From Narthecium ossifragum (taxonomy: Eukaryota; Streptophyta; Magnoliopsida; Dioscoreales; Nartheciaceae): a stretch of 64,000 bases of DNA. Positions 23,899 through 35,800 of the stretch are shown here, one piece after another; position 1 is the first letter of the stretch, and the number at the start of each line of letters is the position of its first letter. Under the pieces are notes generated by a model. It worked only from the letters and a program-made list of their open reading frames with translations, made no database searches and was not told the origin of the DNA. The stretch covers positions 530,866 to 594,865 of the forward strand of contig OY986965.1 of NCBI GenBank assembly GCA_963920575.1, in the 5' to 3' direction. The translations under genes and the position numbers were made by a program.

Positions 23899-24193
23899 TG
23901 TGCGCTTTAGCAAGTTGGTCCGAGAATAGTTGCCTAAGCCATCTCAACGGCAAGGGCTCAACTACTTTCATGGGCTAGAGCCCGGGGCCTTGATCCAAAA
24001 AAAAGTACTATCAAGTTTTCAGGAGAAAAGTCTGGACCTTCATGGGCTACAGCAGGGGGCCCTTCAAGGGTGATGGCCCAGTCCTAAGAATGCTATCCGA
24101 CTCCAATCCCCTCAAAAATATCACTCGTGCCCGCGCCCGCGCCATCGCTCTCTATCCTTCCTTCTCAACCCCATCCTCAAGAACTCCCCGGAA
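23899..24193. other. Upstream region of the CRM-domain gene
   Basis: Short spacer between the Mutator-like element and the start codon. It includes a C-rich CGCCCGCGCC stretch (about 24130-24150) and no clear TATA box. Confidence 0.4.
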
Positions 24194-27100
24194 ATGCCGA
24201 CGATCTTGATGTCGGCGTTTCCCGCCGGCGGGAACCTCTTCTCCTCCCCGCCGCCAAACCCTCGTATAAACGACCCCATCCCCCCACTCCCTCCACTCCC
24301 ATCGCTTCCTCCCCGCCGCTCCAAACCCCTCTCTCCCAAACCACCCCCTCCTATCAACCCGAACCCTAAACCGCCGAATCCCGGCCTCAAATCCCACTCT
24401 CGCTACCGAAAGCCTATCTCCTCTCTAAATGGCGGCAAACGTGAACTAATAGCCGGGGAAGCAGGTGGACACGCTGTGGTTCTTGGTGACTCCGGCGTCT
24501 CATACCGCCTCCCTGGTGCTCCTATGGAGTTCCAGTTCTCCTACTCGGAGACACCCAAGGCGGTGCCCATTGCACTCCGGGAGCCAGCGTTCCTCCCCTT
24601 CGCGCCGCCCACGATGCCGCGTCCCTGGACGGGGAAGGCGCCGCTGCTGTCGAAGAAGGAGAAGGAAAGGAAGAGAAAGATAAGGCTGGTGGAGCCGTTG
24701 AATAAGGTGGAGGGGGAGAGAGTGATGGAAGTGGCAGGAAGGAAGGGGGTGGGGTTTCGTGGGGTGTATTGGGAGGATGGGAGGAGCAGGGAGGAGATCT
24801 TGGGGGCACGGCTTACAAGGGCAGAAGTAAATGCGCTTGTAAAGCCATGCTTGTCCCACAATCGCCAGGTGAATCTTGGTAATACTGACTAAAGCTTCTA
24901 CGGTTGTATGCATTATAGTTTACTGAAATCTTAATCGAATAGTTTGCACATTTGTTCTGTTTTTCATAATTTGAAGATTACTGATCATTTGTGCTAGTTG
25001 ATCTTGGAATATAGTTATTTTGTGTATTATTCGTTGGATGACGCTAATGCATGATTTTTGATAGGATAAGATTGGCATCGTAATAAAATTTAGTCTTGTG
25101 AGATTATGTGCAAGAGACCATGCTCAACTGGCTTTTTGTATCACTCCAATGCTTCATTTGGTGGAAGTGTTTGGTTTATGTTAATCACAATTTTAAATTT
25201 TTAGAGGCTTTGTTGAAGTTTGATTAATACTAGCATATTAGATGTGTTTGTGTCATTCTGTCTACCCTCCTGCTCTTTCCACCATCTTTTTTGACATGCT
25301 AAACATAGCTAGATTTGACGTTCCGTTACGTCTACTTAGCTTTGATGGTTTCCAAAGTACCTTCATCCTGATCTGTTAGATGCATTCTGACTTTGAAATG
25401 TGGATATTGGATTTTTGTTTTCCTCCTCCAAAAGTTGAACTCAAATCATATGACCTTTTAGACGGATAACAAAATCTGTCTTGATGGCTCAGGATGCTTT
25501 ATTGGATAGCGAAGGAAATTTAAAAATAGATACTTGGTTACGTTAGGCTCCTGAACTTGTCGATGTAGACAATTATAAGTTTATCCTATAAATTTGCAGG
25601 AAGAGATGGGCTAACCCATAACATGTTGGAGTTGATACATTCACACTGGAGGCGGCAACAAGTTTGCAAGGTTCGATGCAGAGGTGTTCCTACTGTCGAC
25701 ATGGACAATATCTGTCATCATCTAGAGGTTTTTTTCTTTAACATTCCTTAAGGATTAGTTCGATTTCTTTGAGAGCATTTCTAACAACATAGAAAGGCAG
25801 GCAGTTGGACTTCCTACCGAACCTGATATGGAATGAAAATTTGCTCTTTACATGCCTTCTTTCAGTTTTTATTTCATGCTGGTTGATGTATTTATTTCTA
25901 CAGAAGATTTAACTGAAGTTACAAAATGCACTTGTATATTATTCTTTCACCTTATGAGACCTATTTGACTGTGTATGGAGATTTTGGGTTTCTGCTTAAG
26001 CAATTTTCAATACTGCCAGGAAAAAACTGGGGGCAAGGTTATACTTCGAATTGGTGGTGTCGTATATTTATTTCGTGGAAGAAACTATAGTCCACAAACT
26101 CGTCCCCGTTATCCTATTATGCTGTGGAAGCCAGCTGCGCCTGTTTATCCTAAACTCATTCAGGAAGCTCCAGAAGGACTGACAAAAACTGAAGGAGATG
26201 AATTGAGAAAGAAAGGGGAACGCCTGTTACCTATTTGCAAATTAGGTTTAACACTTTACAAAAGAAATTTTCTAGAGTATGTTTGTTGAGTTTTTTATTT
26301 AAGGTTGTATTTGAGTATAAATCTCCTAAAATCATCCTGATCTCAACATCCAATGATATCATATGGCAAAGATTTAACTCATCTCCTTCATAACAATGAT
26401 GTTGTTCATTTTCCTTGCAGCAAAGAATGGCATATACCTTAATCTTGTTAAGGACGTCAGAGATGCTTTCGAAGAAAGCCAGCTGGTAAAGATCAACTGT
26501 CAAGGGATGCATGCAAGTGATTATAAAAAGCTAGGCGCAAAGCTAATGGTTCGTAGGAGTGGTTATTTTGACTTTAATTTGTTTTGGTCTCACTTCATGA
26601 ATTCCTGCGGCATTAATCATACAAGATAAAGGATTTCTGCATGTAGAACTTGAATGATGAGGAGATTGTGAGAAAATGTTTTATATGAACAAAACGACCC
26701 ATACTTTAGTTTACGTATTGTCCTTAATGTTGTTTTACAGGAATTGGTCCCATGTATATTGCTGTCTTTTGAGGAGGAGCAGATATTGATGTGGAGAGGT
26801 AAAGATTGGAAATCAAGGTATCAAAAATCCAATCCTTCAGTTACAAGGTTTCACTCAATCGACAGTTGTGCTTCAACTCAGTTGAGCAGTTGCGGTAAGC
26901 CTTTCAAAAGTTGCAAGTTATTTTAGCTGTCATGTGGTACTAAAAAAGTCTTTAGCAGTAGTTGAATCTGTCCCAGCATTATAGAGCAAATTTTAAGTGA
27001 CTTTCAAATAGTTTCACAAAGATTTATGAAGGGAAGTTGCTCAGTTGCTCACATCTCCACTGGAATTTATAATTACGAAATAGTATAACAATTCAACATT

Positions 27101-28235
27101 AAATTAGAATTTCAAAATTTGGAATCAACAAAAAAATTAATGATACTTTCCACACCCGTGCGGATGTGCAATGTACACAGGGGACGAGGCATTGTCATTA
27201 ATCGTATATGCCACGTGAATGTGCATGGTACAGAACATGGCTCGTCCTTTGATAGCCTGATAAATTTTTAAAGGCCTAATACCTAAGATAGATTTCTATA
27301 TCTAGTTTATATCACAAATTTGAACTTTTTATGTGACCTATCTGGAAGTTGATTATATAGGTTTATGCTTGTATGCATCCTCATGTCGTTTGCATGAGAA
27401 ATTTAATCCTGCTACAAATGTGTCCAAATCGCCAAACAAGCTGTTGTCTTCTAGGTCGCTTACCTGTTTTGAGAGTTAGGCTTTGTTACATGGTTCCATG
27501 CACCTTTGTGCTTAGAAGAATACATCTGCCCCTCGCTCTGTCATTGCATTTTCCCTTTATTCGATGGAATTGGTGATAAATGGTATCATGTTCAGTAGTT
27601 AATGTATCTTTTCCCGAGGTTACATCATCACAGTTAGTGGTGTCTTTTATGTTCTTATTTTCAGCAGTCAGTTTATTTGCGCCAACAACTTCTTAGGGTT
27701 TCCAGACGGTAGTTGCTTTCTGGCTCTTTGTTAGTTTTCAAACTCCAATGCTGTTAATTTCACAGTCATTATGCATGCAGATCAATCAGAGGATCTCACC
27801 AACAGGTCCAATATGAAGAAAGAAATATGTAGCCCGAAAATGCTATCATTATGGAGGCATGCCATAGATTCAAACAAGGCTTTGTTGTTAGAGCAGACGG
27901 AACTAAGCCCAGATTCTCTTCTTACAAGGGTCGAGGAATTCGAAGGTGTTTCACAGGTATCCGAGCATTCATATCCTGCTCTGATTGTGTCTGGTACCGG
28001 AGGCTCCGATGACATAAGAAGCAGACACGTTGATGAATCTCAAACTGAGATTGATGATAACAGTGATGGTGTCTCGGATGATAGGAGCGATTCCTATGAG
28101 GAAGAATTTGGAAGTGATGGCGATGATCTCAGTGATTCATTTGAGGATATGGAGTCGGAAATTGCCTTCGGTTCTTTGCCTCTTGATAGAATTGTGAAGA
28201 GACTCGGTCAAGACCCGGGTGGTTTGAGGTCGTAG
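24194..28235 (+). CDS. CRS2-associated factor (CAF1/CAF2-like), organelle group II intron splicing
   Basis: Six exons: 24194-24878, 25600-25727, 26020-26245, 26421-26548, 26741-26894, 27781-28235 (591 codons plus stop, frame kept). The N-terminus is rich in Pro and Ser, as in plastid transit peptides, followed by the family motif [19 protein letters not shown] and MPRPWTG. Two CRM RNA-binding domains follow (about 205-300 and 338-412), the first with [10 protein letters not shown] and RGRNY, the second with [10 protein letters not shown] and WRGKDWKS. The C-terminus is strongly acidic. In maize and Arabidopsis, CAF1 and CAF2 bind the peptidyl-tRNA-hydrolase-like protein CRS2 and are needed to splice chloroplast group II introns. 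The length is nearer to CAF2 than to the longer CAF1 as I recall them; a mitochondrial paralogue is less likely because the PRPWTG form is the plastid one. Confidence 0.88.
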
Positions 28236-28823
28236 TCGTCCAATATTTTGATCAAGGAATCCCAATGTCTAAATGTTGTGAGCTTCTTTGTAGCAATTAC
28301 ATATCATAAACTCACAAGCCCACAAGCATCAAGTCTTAAGAAACTGTTTTTGTTTATCTTTGTTATTAGTTGAGTCTGTTACATGAGGCAAATCTCATGC
28401 ATATTGACTTCAAAAAATCATCACTGTTATTAGGTGATCTCCTACCTCTAGCTCGTGCACACATGCATTTGACTCCATTCAATCAAATGATCAGTGGAAT
28501 ATAGCATATTACCGTCTTGATGAATTTGTGGTTGTTTGGGTTATTAACCCACCCTAATATAGCATAAAAAAGCTTAACTTTTTGTAGAAAACGTATTACC
28601 TTCTACTTTTCCATCTGACTATAGAAGCGATAAAGTTCCAATAAAGCTTTCATGTCATCAAAGAAAACAACAAAGCAGTCAGTCGACCCAGAAAGCTTGA
28701 CTCTCTAACAACACATATAATGACGCATAGGCATAGCAATAACAGACCAACTAGAGAGAGAGGGAGAGAGATAGAGAATGCCATTCTATATTTATGTATG
28801 TATATATGACTTCTTGTATGAGT
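28236..28823. other. Convergent spacer between the CRM gene and SAM synthetase
   Basis: Both genes end toward this stretch, so it holds two 3' untranslated regions. It contains a GA-rich run at about 28754-28776. No coding potential was seen. Confidence 0.6.
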
Positions 28824-30105
28824 CTAGGCTGCAGGCTTTTCCCACTTTAGTTGCTTCACCACCTCCCAGGTGAAGTCCGGATCCTCCCTGCCAAAATGGC
28901 CATAAGCAGCTGTCTTGAGGAATCTCCCATTGCCGCCCTTTATGAGGTCGAGGTTGATGATGATCATCCCCGGCCTGAAGTCAAAGTTTTCCTTCACAAT
29001 CTTCAGGATCTCCTTGTCCGGGATGCTGCCGGTGCCGTACGTGTCGACAAACACCGAGAGCGGCTCCGGCACGCCAATGGCATAGGACACCTGCACGATG
29101 CAGCGCCGGGCGAGTCCACTGGCCACAATGCTCTTGGCCGCCTGCCTCACAATGTAGGCACCACTGCGGTCCACCTTGGTTGGGTCCTTACCAGAGAAAG
29201 CACCACCACCATGAGCGCCCCAGCCGCCATAGGTGTCGATGATGATCTTGCGGCCGGTGAGACCGGCATCGCCATGAGGACCACCAATAACAAAGCGCCC
29301 TGAGGGGTTGAGGTGGAAAATGGTCTTCTCGTCGAGGAACTTCTCCGGGACGACGGGCCTGATGACATGCTCCTTACGGTCAGCGGCGATCTCATCATTG
29401 GTCACGGTCTCGTCATGCTGGGTGGAGATGAGGATGGTGTGCACGCGAATGGGCACCATTGCACCATGATCATTCCGGTACTCAACAGTAACCTGCCACA
29501 CAACAACAAGGTGTTCAATTCTAGAGATGCCGGCCCGAAAGAGATGACCTTGAAGAAGCTATAAGATATAAGAGGGTACCTACCTGAGTCTTGCCATCAG
29601 GCCTCAGCCATGTGCAGGTCCCGTTCTTCCGGACCTCGGTGAGGCGGGCGCCGAGCCTCGTGGCCAGGACATGACTGAGGGGCATCAGCTCCGGTGTCTC
29701 ATCCGTGGCATACCCGAACATGTGCCCCTGGTCACCGGCGCCGATCTCCTCGGGGCGCTTGGTGAAGTGGCCGTGGACGCCCTGGGCGATGTCGGGGGAC
29801 TGCTGCTCGATGTTAACCAGCACCTTGCAGTTGTCGGCATCGAGACCCACGTCGTCGGACACGAACCCAATGCCACGGCAGGTATCCCGGACGATCTTCT
29901 CGTAGTCGACGCTGGCCTTGGTGGTGATCTCCCCGAAGACCATGACCATGTTGGTCTTGGTGCAGGTCTCGCAGGCCACCTTGCTGTCGGGGTCCTGCGC
30001 AAGGCAGGCGTCGAGCACGGCATCGGAGACCTGATCGCAGAGCTTGTCAGGGTGCCCCTCGTTCACCGACTCCGAGGTGAAGAGGAAGGTGTCAACCTCG
30101 GCCAT
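28824..30105 (-). CDS. SAMS: S-adenosylmethionine synthetase (methionine adenosyltransferase)
   Basis: Makes S-adenosylmethionine from methionine and ATP in the cytosol, the methyl donor and the precursor of ethylene and polyamines. Two coding exons, 30105-29584 and 29492-28824 (396 codons plus stop), in the length range of plant SAMS. Visible hallmarks: [10 protein letters not shown] at the N-terminus (ATP site), [13 protein letters not shown] (the conserved hexapeptide region), the glycine-rich loop [16 protein letters not shown], and a C-terminus ending EKPAA. The single intron is 91 bp. Start chosen at MAEVDTF, the family N-terminus; an upstream in-frame ATG (30138) lies before a likely leader-intron acceptor. 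The exons are far more GC-rich than the flanks, as in monocot housekeeping genes. Nothing suggests loss of function. Confidence 0.97.
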
Positions 30106-30539
30106 CTTCTTGTCCAGATCTGAGTAAAAGACGAGCACCCAACCCTCCTATATATTTAACCAAGAAAATGTGCTGGGCTCGTACCCCGCCCCAACCCCAG
30201 CTAGATTCATCCAGTCATCCTCCACATACAATTTTATGTCTTGATTCAGAAGGATAAGACGGCCTGCTGCCATAGCGATCTCAGCTGTCCGATTGTACAT
30301 CGACGGCTGGTATCGGTCATCTATGCATGAATAGGAGGAAGTATGAGACAAAATCGTAATCTCAAGTCATATTTGATAGCTTAGATTTGCTATCGCAGCC
30401 CAGATTTCTACTGGGAATTAAAGGGTGATGGGCTGAATACTCACCAAATTGAGATCGAGTGTAGTGTGAATCTAGATCCACCAGAATAGGTCTCATCCAA
30501 ATGGGACGTGTAGTCATGGATAGGCATGGTAACTAATAA
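30106..30539 (-). other. 5' leader and proximal promoter region of SAM synthetase
   Basis: On the minus strand a good acceptor TTTTACTCAG ends at 30120, 15 bases before the start codon, which suggests a leader intron; its donor was not placed. No unambiguous TATA box is visible. A MITE begins at the upstream edge. Confidence 0.45.
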
Positions 30540-30680
30540 GGGAGCGTTTGGCTACCGCGGGATCCGCGGAAGGCGGATTTCAACTTCCGGGATCTGTGCA
30601 AAATCCGCGCGGAACCCAAACGCTGCAGGATCTGCGCGTTCACCGGATACACGGGATCCGGTATCTATTCAAACGAACCC
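30540..30680. mobile_element. Short TAA-flanked MITE upstream of SAM synthetase
   Basis: A 141-bp element with inverted ends GGGAGCGTTTGG and (complement of the right) GGGTTCGTTTGA, flanked by TAA at 30537-30539 and 30681-30683. It is GC-rich inside with GGATCCGCG/GCGGATT words that can pair. Harbinger/Tourist-type by its target site. Confidence 0.7.
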
Positions 30681-31152
30681 TAAGTCCACCAGCATGAGTA
30701 ATGAGCTAAAGTGTCAATTTTGAGTATTGGAAGTAGGGATTTTTGCATTCCGCTACCACGTATTTTCCCATGAATGCAGTTTGGTACCTTGTAGTTTCGG
30801 ATTGGCAATTTGATACAATTCAGTTATAAACGAATTGCAATTTAATCCCGACCCTCGACTCCGTTAGTGTAAATTGACGGGAAACCGCTCACGTGCGCGC
30901 ACGTGAGCGGTTTTAAAGCCGTTTCCTGGGTTTGGCAGTCGTTTTCCGGGTTTTGCATCCCGTTTCCCACCTCTCTCCCGTTTCCCGGGTTCTTCTTCTT
31001 CCTCCTCTTCCTCTGCCTCTTCTTGCTCTTATTCTTCCTCATTTAAGATAGAGAACGAGATTTAAATAGGCATTGATCTTGATCACCCCAAGAAGTGTAG
31101 TAATAGCTCGTGCATAGATCTTGATCACCTCTGCTTCTCTGCTTCTTCTACC

Positions 31153-31247
31153 GCATCCTCAAGCTCTGGAGCGCCCCCGACGCCGTCGCACGCTGCGCGG
31201 CCAACTCCTATGTCAACCTCGCCATCTTCGACCCCGCCACCTCCCGC
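31153..31247 (+). repeat. Captured-fragment duplicate, left copy inside the Pack-MULE-like element
   Basis: 95 bp almost identical to 31710-31804 (two differences seen). Read as protein it gives ILKLWSAPDAVARCAANSYV and on to DPATSR. The duplication arose in, or was captured twice by, the element. Confidence 0.8.
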
Positions 31248-31449
31248 CTTTGGGTTCCGAATTGAGCGTCCAAGATGGGTTTAAGGAAAACCTCGCTGCC
31301 CCCTCACGTCGGCATCGTTCACGAGGCCGTATCCGCTAAGAACGCCGTCCACCGACGCGTCCACGCCCTACGAAAAAGAACTCAATCCCATAAAGATCCC
31401 AAACGATTGGATTTGGAGACAGATGATGTGGGGCTCTTCCTTTGTATAC

Positions 31450-31590
31450 CTCCCAGTAGGTGATGCCTTTGCTATACCACTGCTGGCGTTTCTGGTGGTT
31501 GTCTTCTTCTCCGGCCCCGATCTCCTCTCGCCACATCTCGCCGGCGCTGCTGAAATCCCGGCCATTGGAATCCAACCCGCCGGTGTCCAT
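31450..31590 (-). pseudogene. Captured exon fragment resembling plant alpha-N-terminal protein methyltransferase
   Basis: A minus-strand open segment of about 47 codons that reads MDTGGLDSNGRDFSSAGEMW and later WYSKGITYWE. This resembles the start of plant NTM1-type N-terminal methyltransferases as I recall them. The match ends abruptly at about 31450 and the methyltransferase domain is absent, so it is a captured first exon, not a gene. The family assignment is from memory. Confidence 0.5.
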
Positions 31591-31709
31591 CTCTCTCTCC
31601 TTGACCTACTACAGACTAAAGTACTACTTGAGAGCTACTTCGGCTCGACAGCTTCTTCTCGGAACCCGGTAACTCATTTCAAACCCGATATGTCTCTACA
31701 AGATCTATA

Positions 31710-32004
31710 GCATCCTTAAGCTCTGGGGCGCCCCCGACGCCGTCGCACGCTGCGCGGCCAACTCCTATGTCAACCTCGCCATCTTCGACCCCGCCACCTC
31801 CCGCAACGACGTCCGCTGCCTCATCGGTGGCCCCGTCGAGCGCCTCGTCCACCTCTTCCACGTCGTGCCACGACAGCCCCTAATCCACAATGATCTCCTC
31901 TTCCAGTACCCTACTGGTGACGAGCTCCGCGACCACCTCCGCCTCTCCGAGGCCTCTCTCCGCACCGCCGGAGAGAACGGCGCGTTCGACGACTCCGAGC
32001 CGTA
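31710..32004 (+). pseudogene. Captured coding fragment of unrecognised origin
   Basis: An open plus-strand frame of roughly 95 codons from ILKLWGAPDAVARCAANSYV through RCLIGGPVERLVHLFHVV to a stop at 32004, GC-rich at codon third positions. I do not recognise the family. It looks like real host coding sequence because of its even amino-acid composition and GC3 bias, but it has no start codon of its own and sits inside the Mutator-like element. Confidence 0.5.
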
Positions 32005-32325
32005 GCGGATGAAGCTGCAGTTGATCCTACCACAAGAAGGGGCCGTGAAACATATCAAGACCGGCGAGGATGTGCTCGCCTCGAGAAGGGTCGTCGTGCA
32101 CGTGCAACATGAGATGGACACGTGGCCGTTTGGCCTGACTTTAGTCACGTGCCACGCACGTGACTAGTTTACCGTCAGCCTAGTTAACGTCGTTGGGGTG
32201 CTTGGATCGTTTTGCTATGGTATTAAAACTGGATGGTATTAAATTGCTAATCCGAAACTACAAGGTACCAAACTGCATTTCTGGGAAAATTCGTGGTACC
32301 GGAATGCAAAAATCCCTTGAAAGTA

Positions 32326-32827
32326 TGAGGTTCGAGTTTATATTGTATTGGTTAGGATTGATACATGTGAGCATTAGCTTCGCTGCCAAAGAATCGATGG
32401 GGACGTTCGAGTCAATTCTACATTAATCCGTTTCAATATCCGGTCTATTTATAACAGATATTATATAAAATCTAGGGCATCTTATTAAATAAAAAAAATA
32501 TCTAATTCAAATTAAGCTTAAATATATTAAACCTATTAATTGAAAAAATATCTAATTTAAATTAAGCTTAAATATATTAAAGGATTAAGATAAAATCATA
32601 TAAAAAAATAATTAGAAGAGAGAAGAGTACGGACCGGTGATTATCCATGTCACGTGCCACTTAACTAGTCAACTTATGTATGCGTCCTGTCATACAAAGA
32701 TAAGTTCGGGTCGAATCATTGTGTTTCGGAGCTTCACGAACTCCCTTATTTGTTGCATGTAGCGTCTCAGCAACGCCTCTTAAAACCTCCCAACGGTATC
32801 ACCTCGACTCCTAAAACCCTAGTCTTC
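32326..32827 (+). other. Upstream region of the WDR6-type gene
   Basis: AT-rich sequence containing a near-duplicate of about 55 bp (around 32494-32530 and 32546-32582, both with AAATTAAGCTTAAATATATT). No TATA box can be assigned with confidence. Confidence 0.5.
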
Positions 32828-35800
32828 ATGGGTGGAGGAGAAGGAGCGTCGTCCTCTTCCGACCTCCAGCAATGGCGTATTCGCCCTGGCCCCTACCTCG
32901 GCGAGATCTCCGCTCTCTCCATCCTTCCCCTCCCCCCACGCTTCTCCTCTCTCCCCCTTCTCCTCGCCGGTATTCTCTAATTCCCTACCTTTCTAGGCCT
33001 CTTTATATCGTTTTTGTCTTCTTGATTTCGTTGTAATGTTAAGGGTACTACAGGGACTGGATCGGAGCTGCTAGCATACGACGTCGGATCTGGGAGGCTT
33101 ATCGAGTCATTCCGGGTGTTCCAAGGGATCCGAGTGCACGGGATAGCATTGCGGTCACCGGACCCGGATTACCCCCGCGATCCGTCTCCTCTCTTAGAAT
33201 TCTTGATTGCGGTGTTTGGAGAGCGGAGAGTGAAGTTGTTCCGGATGCGGGTTGATGACGGGCTTGGAGTTGGGATGGAGATGCTTTGCCGGTTACCCGG
33301 GTTTGATCACTGGGTTCTTGATGCTTGTTTCTTGAAGGTGTTTTGTAGTTTCTTTTAGTTCAAGATTTGATCTTCTTGAAGATAGTCTTCTATGTTGGTT
33401 TGATTGCAATGTCTTGGTGGCAGGATGATGGTTATCTGGCGATAGGACTTAGCGATAACTCAGTTGCAATGTGGGATATATGCAGGTCTAATTTGGTTGT
33501 ACGAGTGAAATCCCCAGGTTCTTTTTCTTTATGATTACCTTCTCGTCAGTTTCCGTTGGCATCGACTACGTAGTTGGTTCTGTCCCTCCATTTTATGCAC
33601 CACGATCGTTTGTTTTCTGTAGATAGGTGTTTGTTGTATTCAATGAGGATGTGGGGTGACAATATGGAGGAACTACGAGTGGCATCTGGTACCATTTACA
33701 ACGAGGTAGTTTTTTCTATGCCTTGTTTGATGGTTAATTGGATCACTTCCTTTCAGTTGCATGTTGATTAGGTAACTGATGTATTGGGTTTTGAGACTGA
33801 ATGTAATAAAGCTTAGCTTGTGTGGATTGATTCAAAATATGTTGACAGTGAATCTTAAAGCTATGTAATTGCTGAACTTTTTTTGTTTATGTAAGTGATT
33901 ATTTCTAGTAGCCACATGTACATGATAGGGTTCCATCCTATTGTACTAGTTTAGGTGAGTGGGCTGCTCTTGATAACTCCGGGGACATGTTTAACAGAGT
34001 GGATCAATATGTAAAACTTGTGTAGTGGGTTATTTAGTGCAAGGAGGTGGCTTTGTGGCATTTTTAGGGATTAAGGGCAGAAATCCTTATTCAGAAAAAG
34101 AATGATGCATCGAGGAAGCAGGGCCTGCGGGCTCTATTTTGATGTGTCCTAAGACCTGGCCAAACTCAACAATAAGCATGGACACTTTTGACTTAACATA
34201 GGTCTTCCTGCAATTGTAATCATGAGCATGGATTTTCATACTGGCTGGTACTGTGCATACCAGTCGGTATTTACCGTACCGGTGGCTAACCGGGATGGTT
34301 TTCTCCCCCGGATCGGATTAGGGGGAGACCGGATGTGTACCGGCCGGTTTGTATCCAAACCGACCGGTACACGCCGGTTTGGATGAATACCGACCGGTAC
34401 AAACCGGCCTATACCGGCATGAGGAAGAGAGGTGAAAGAGGGGGGGGCAGAGAAAAAATAAGGTAGGAGACGATGGGTGGAGGAGGAAGGGGGGAGGAGA
34501 GAATTGGGAAGGAGAGGGGAGGAGAAGAGAGAGGGAAAGGAGAGGAGGAGAGGCATAGAGGAAGGGAGGAGATCCTCTCTCCCTCTCTCCTTTTGCCGAC
34601 GATCGATGACGCCGGATCGAGCGCCTCTTTATTGGATCTCCTCTCCTTCTCCTCCCCTCTTCTACCTCTCCTCCTCCCCTCTTCTCCTTCTCCTCCTCTT
34701 TTCTCTCTCACTCCTTTCTTTTCCTCTTGCTACTGATGCCGTACCGGTCCCGTACCACTCCGGCACAGGGCGTACCGGTGGTACGTACAGTACCAGCAGG
34801 TCGCCGGCACGACGCGTACCACCGGAACGAAAATCCATGATCATGAGTTTTATCTAAACATATATTTTGTGGCCATGTCAGCAATTTAGTGGAGAAGGGA
34901 AACCTTAAATTTTGTGCTGAATGTGTCGAGTTTGTCCGTAATATAAGGAGAAGGGAAACCTTAAATCGTGGGGTTTATTTTTCTATAAGCATGTGCAAGG
35001 ATCTCTAGCTGAACCCGGGGGATGGTTGTAGTTGAACAGAAAGTGATAAGTAAAAGTTCTAAAAATTTTGTTTGAATCAGGATGTTCTACATCCTTAGAA
35101 ATTGTTGCACTAAAACGTTCTTGGCTAGCTCCTATCATGTGTTGTATATAAAAATCTCTTTACATGCATGGCCTAGTTTTCGGCTATGCTCTTTCAGAAT
35201 CGTGTTTTGAAAGCTAGAAGTTTCTTGAAACTGTTTTCACAGATCATAGTTTGGAAGTTAGGTTTAAAAGCACTGCCTGCAATTCCTACAGTTCTGATGG
35301 AGGAGTCTTTCGATCAGAGCACGACTTGTGAAAACATGAAGTTTCATACAAAACATTACACATCAATTCATCTATGTAGACTCTCTGGGCATGAAGGTTC
35401 TATTTTCCGCATGACATGGTCTTCTGATGGTTCAACATTGATGTCGGCTTCTGATGATCGTAGGTGGGTTTTTCCCCTTGGTTTGTCTTCACTCTTTTTT
35501 CCATCTGCTTCTGGAATTAAATGAAAATTTTAATGGCATGCACTCGATGCTCATAAAATTCCTGTTCAATTTAACCTGCTTGTCAGGACAGCGCGCGAAT
35601 TTGGAAAATTAGTGATCAATGGTTAGATTGTGGCAATCTAGCGCAGGGTGGTGCCCATCATGATTCGATTAACCTGATCCTTTTTGGTCATGATGCTAGA
35701 GTCTGGGACTGCTGTATATCTGATTCTGTAAGGTTTTATTGCGAGTTTTATCTATTTTTGTTGGTCGCTTGGCTCATTCTTTCCCTGGTACTTGTATGTA

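Larger units (their letters stand above)
30736..32316. mobile_element. Pack-MULE-like element carrying host gene fragments
   Basis: A 1,581-bp element with long inverted ends: about 75 bp of strong match beginning GGGATTTTTGCATTCCG on both sides, then weaker pairing for another 80 bp including CACGTGCG/CGCACGTG-type palindromes. Direct repeats TTGGAAGTA (30727-30735) and TTGAAAGTA (32317-32325), 8 of 9 matching, fit a Mutator target duplication. The interior is GC-rich and exon-like, unlike its AT-rich surroundings, and holds at least two unrelated coding fragments. There is no transposase. Confidence 0.8.

Noticed and set aside
29313..30123. Long plus-strand open frames opposite SAM synthetase
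   Set aside because: They are the complement of a GC-rich, clearly conserved enzyme and resemble no protein.
34409..34857. Overlapping Arg/Glu- and Ser/Pro-rich frames on both strands
   Set aside because: They arise from the purine-rich and pyrimidine-rich halves of the foldback element and have no protein character.
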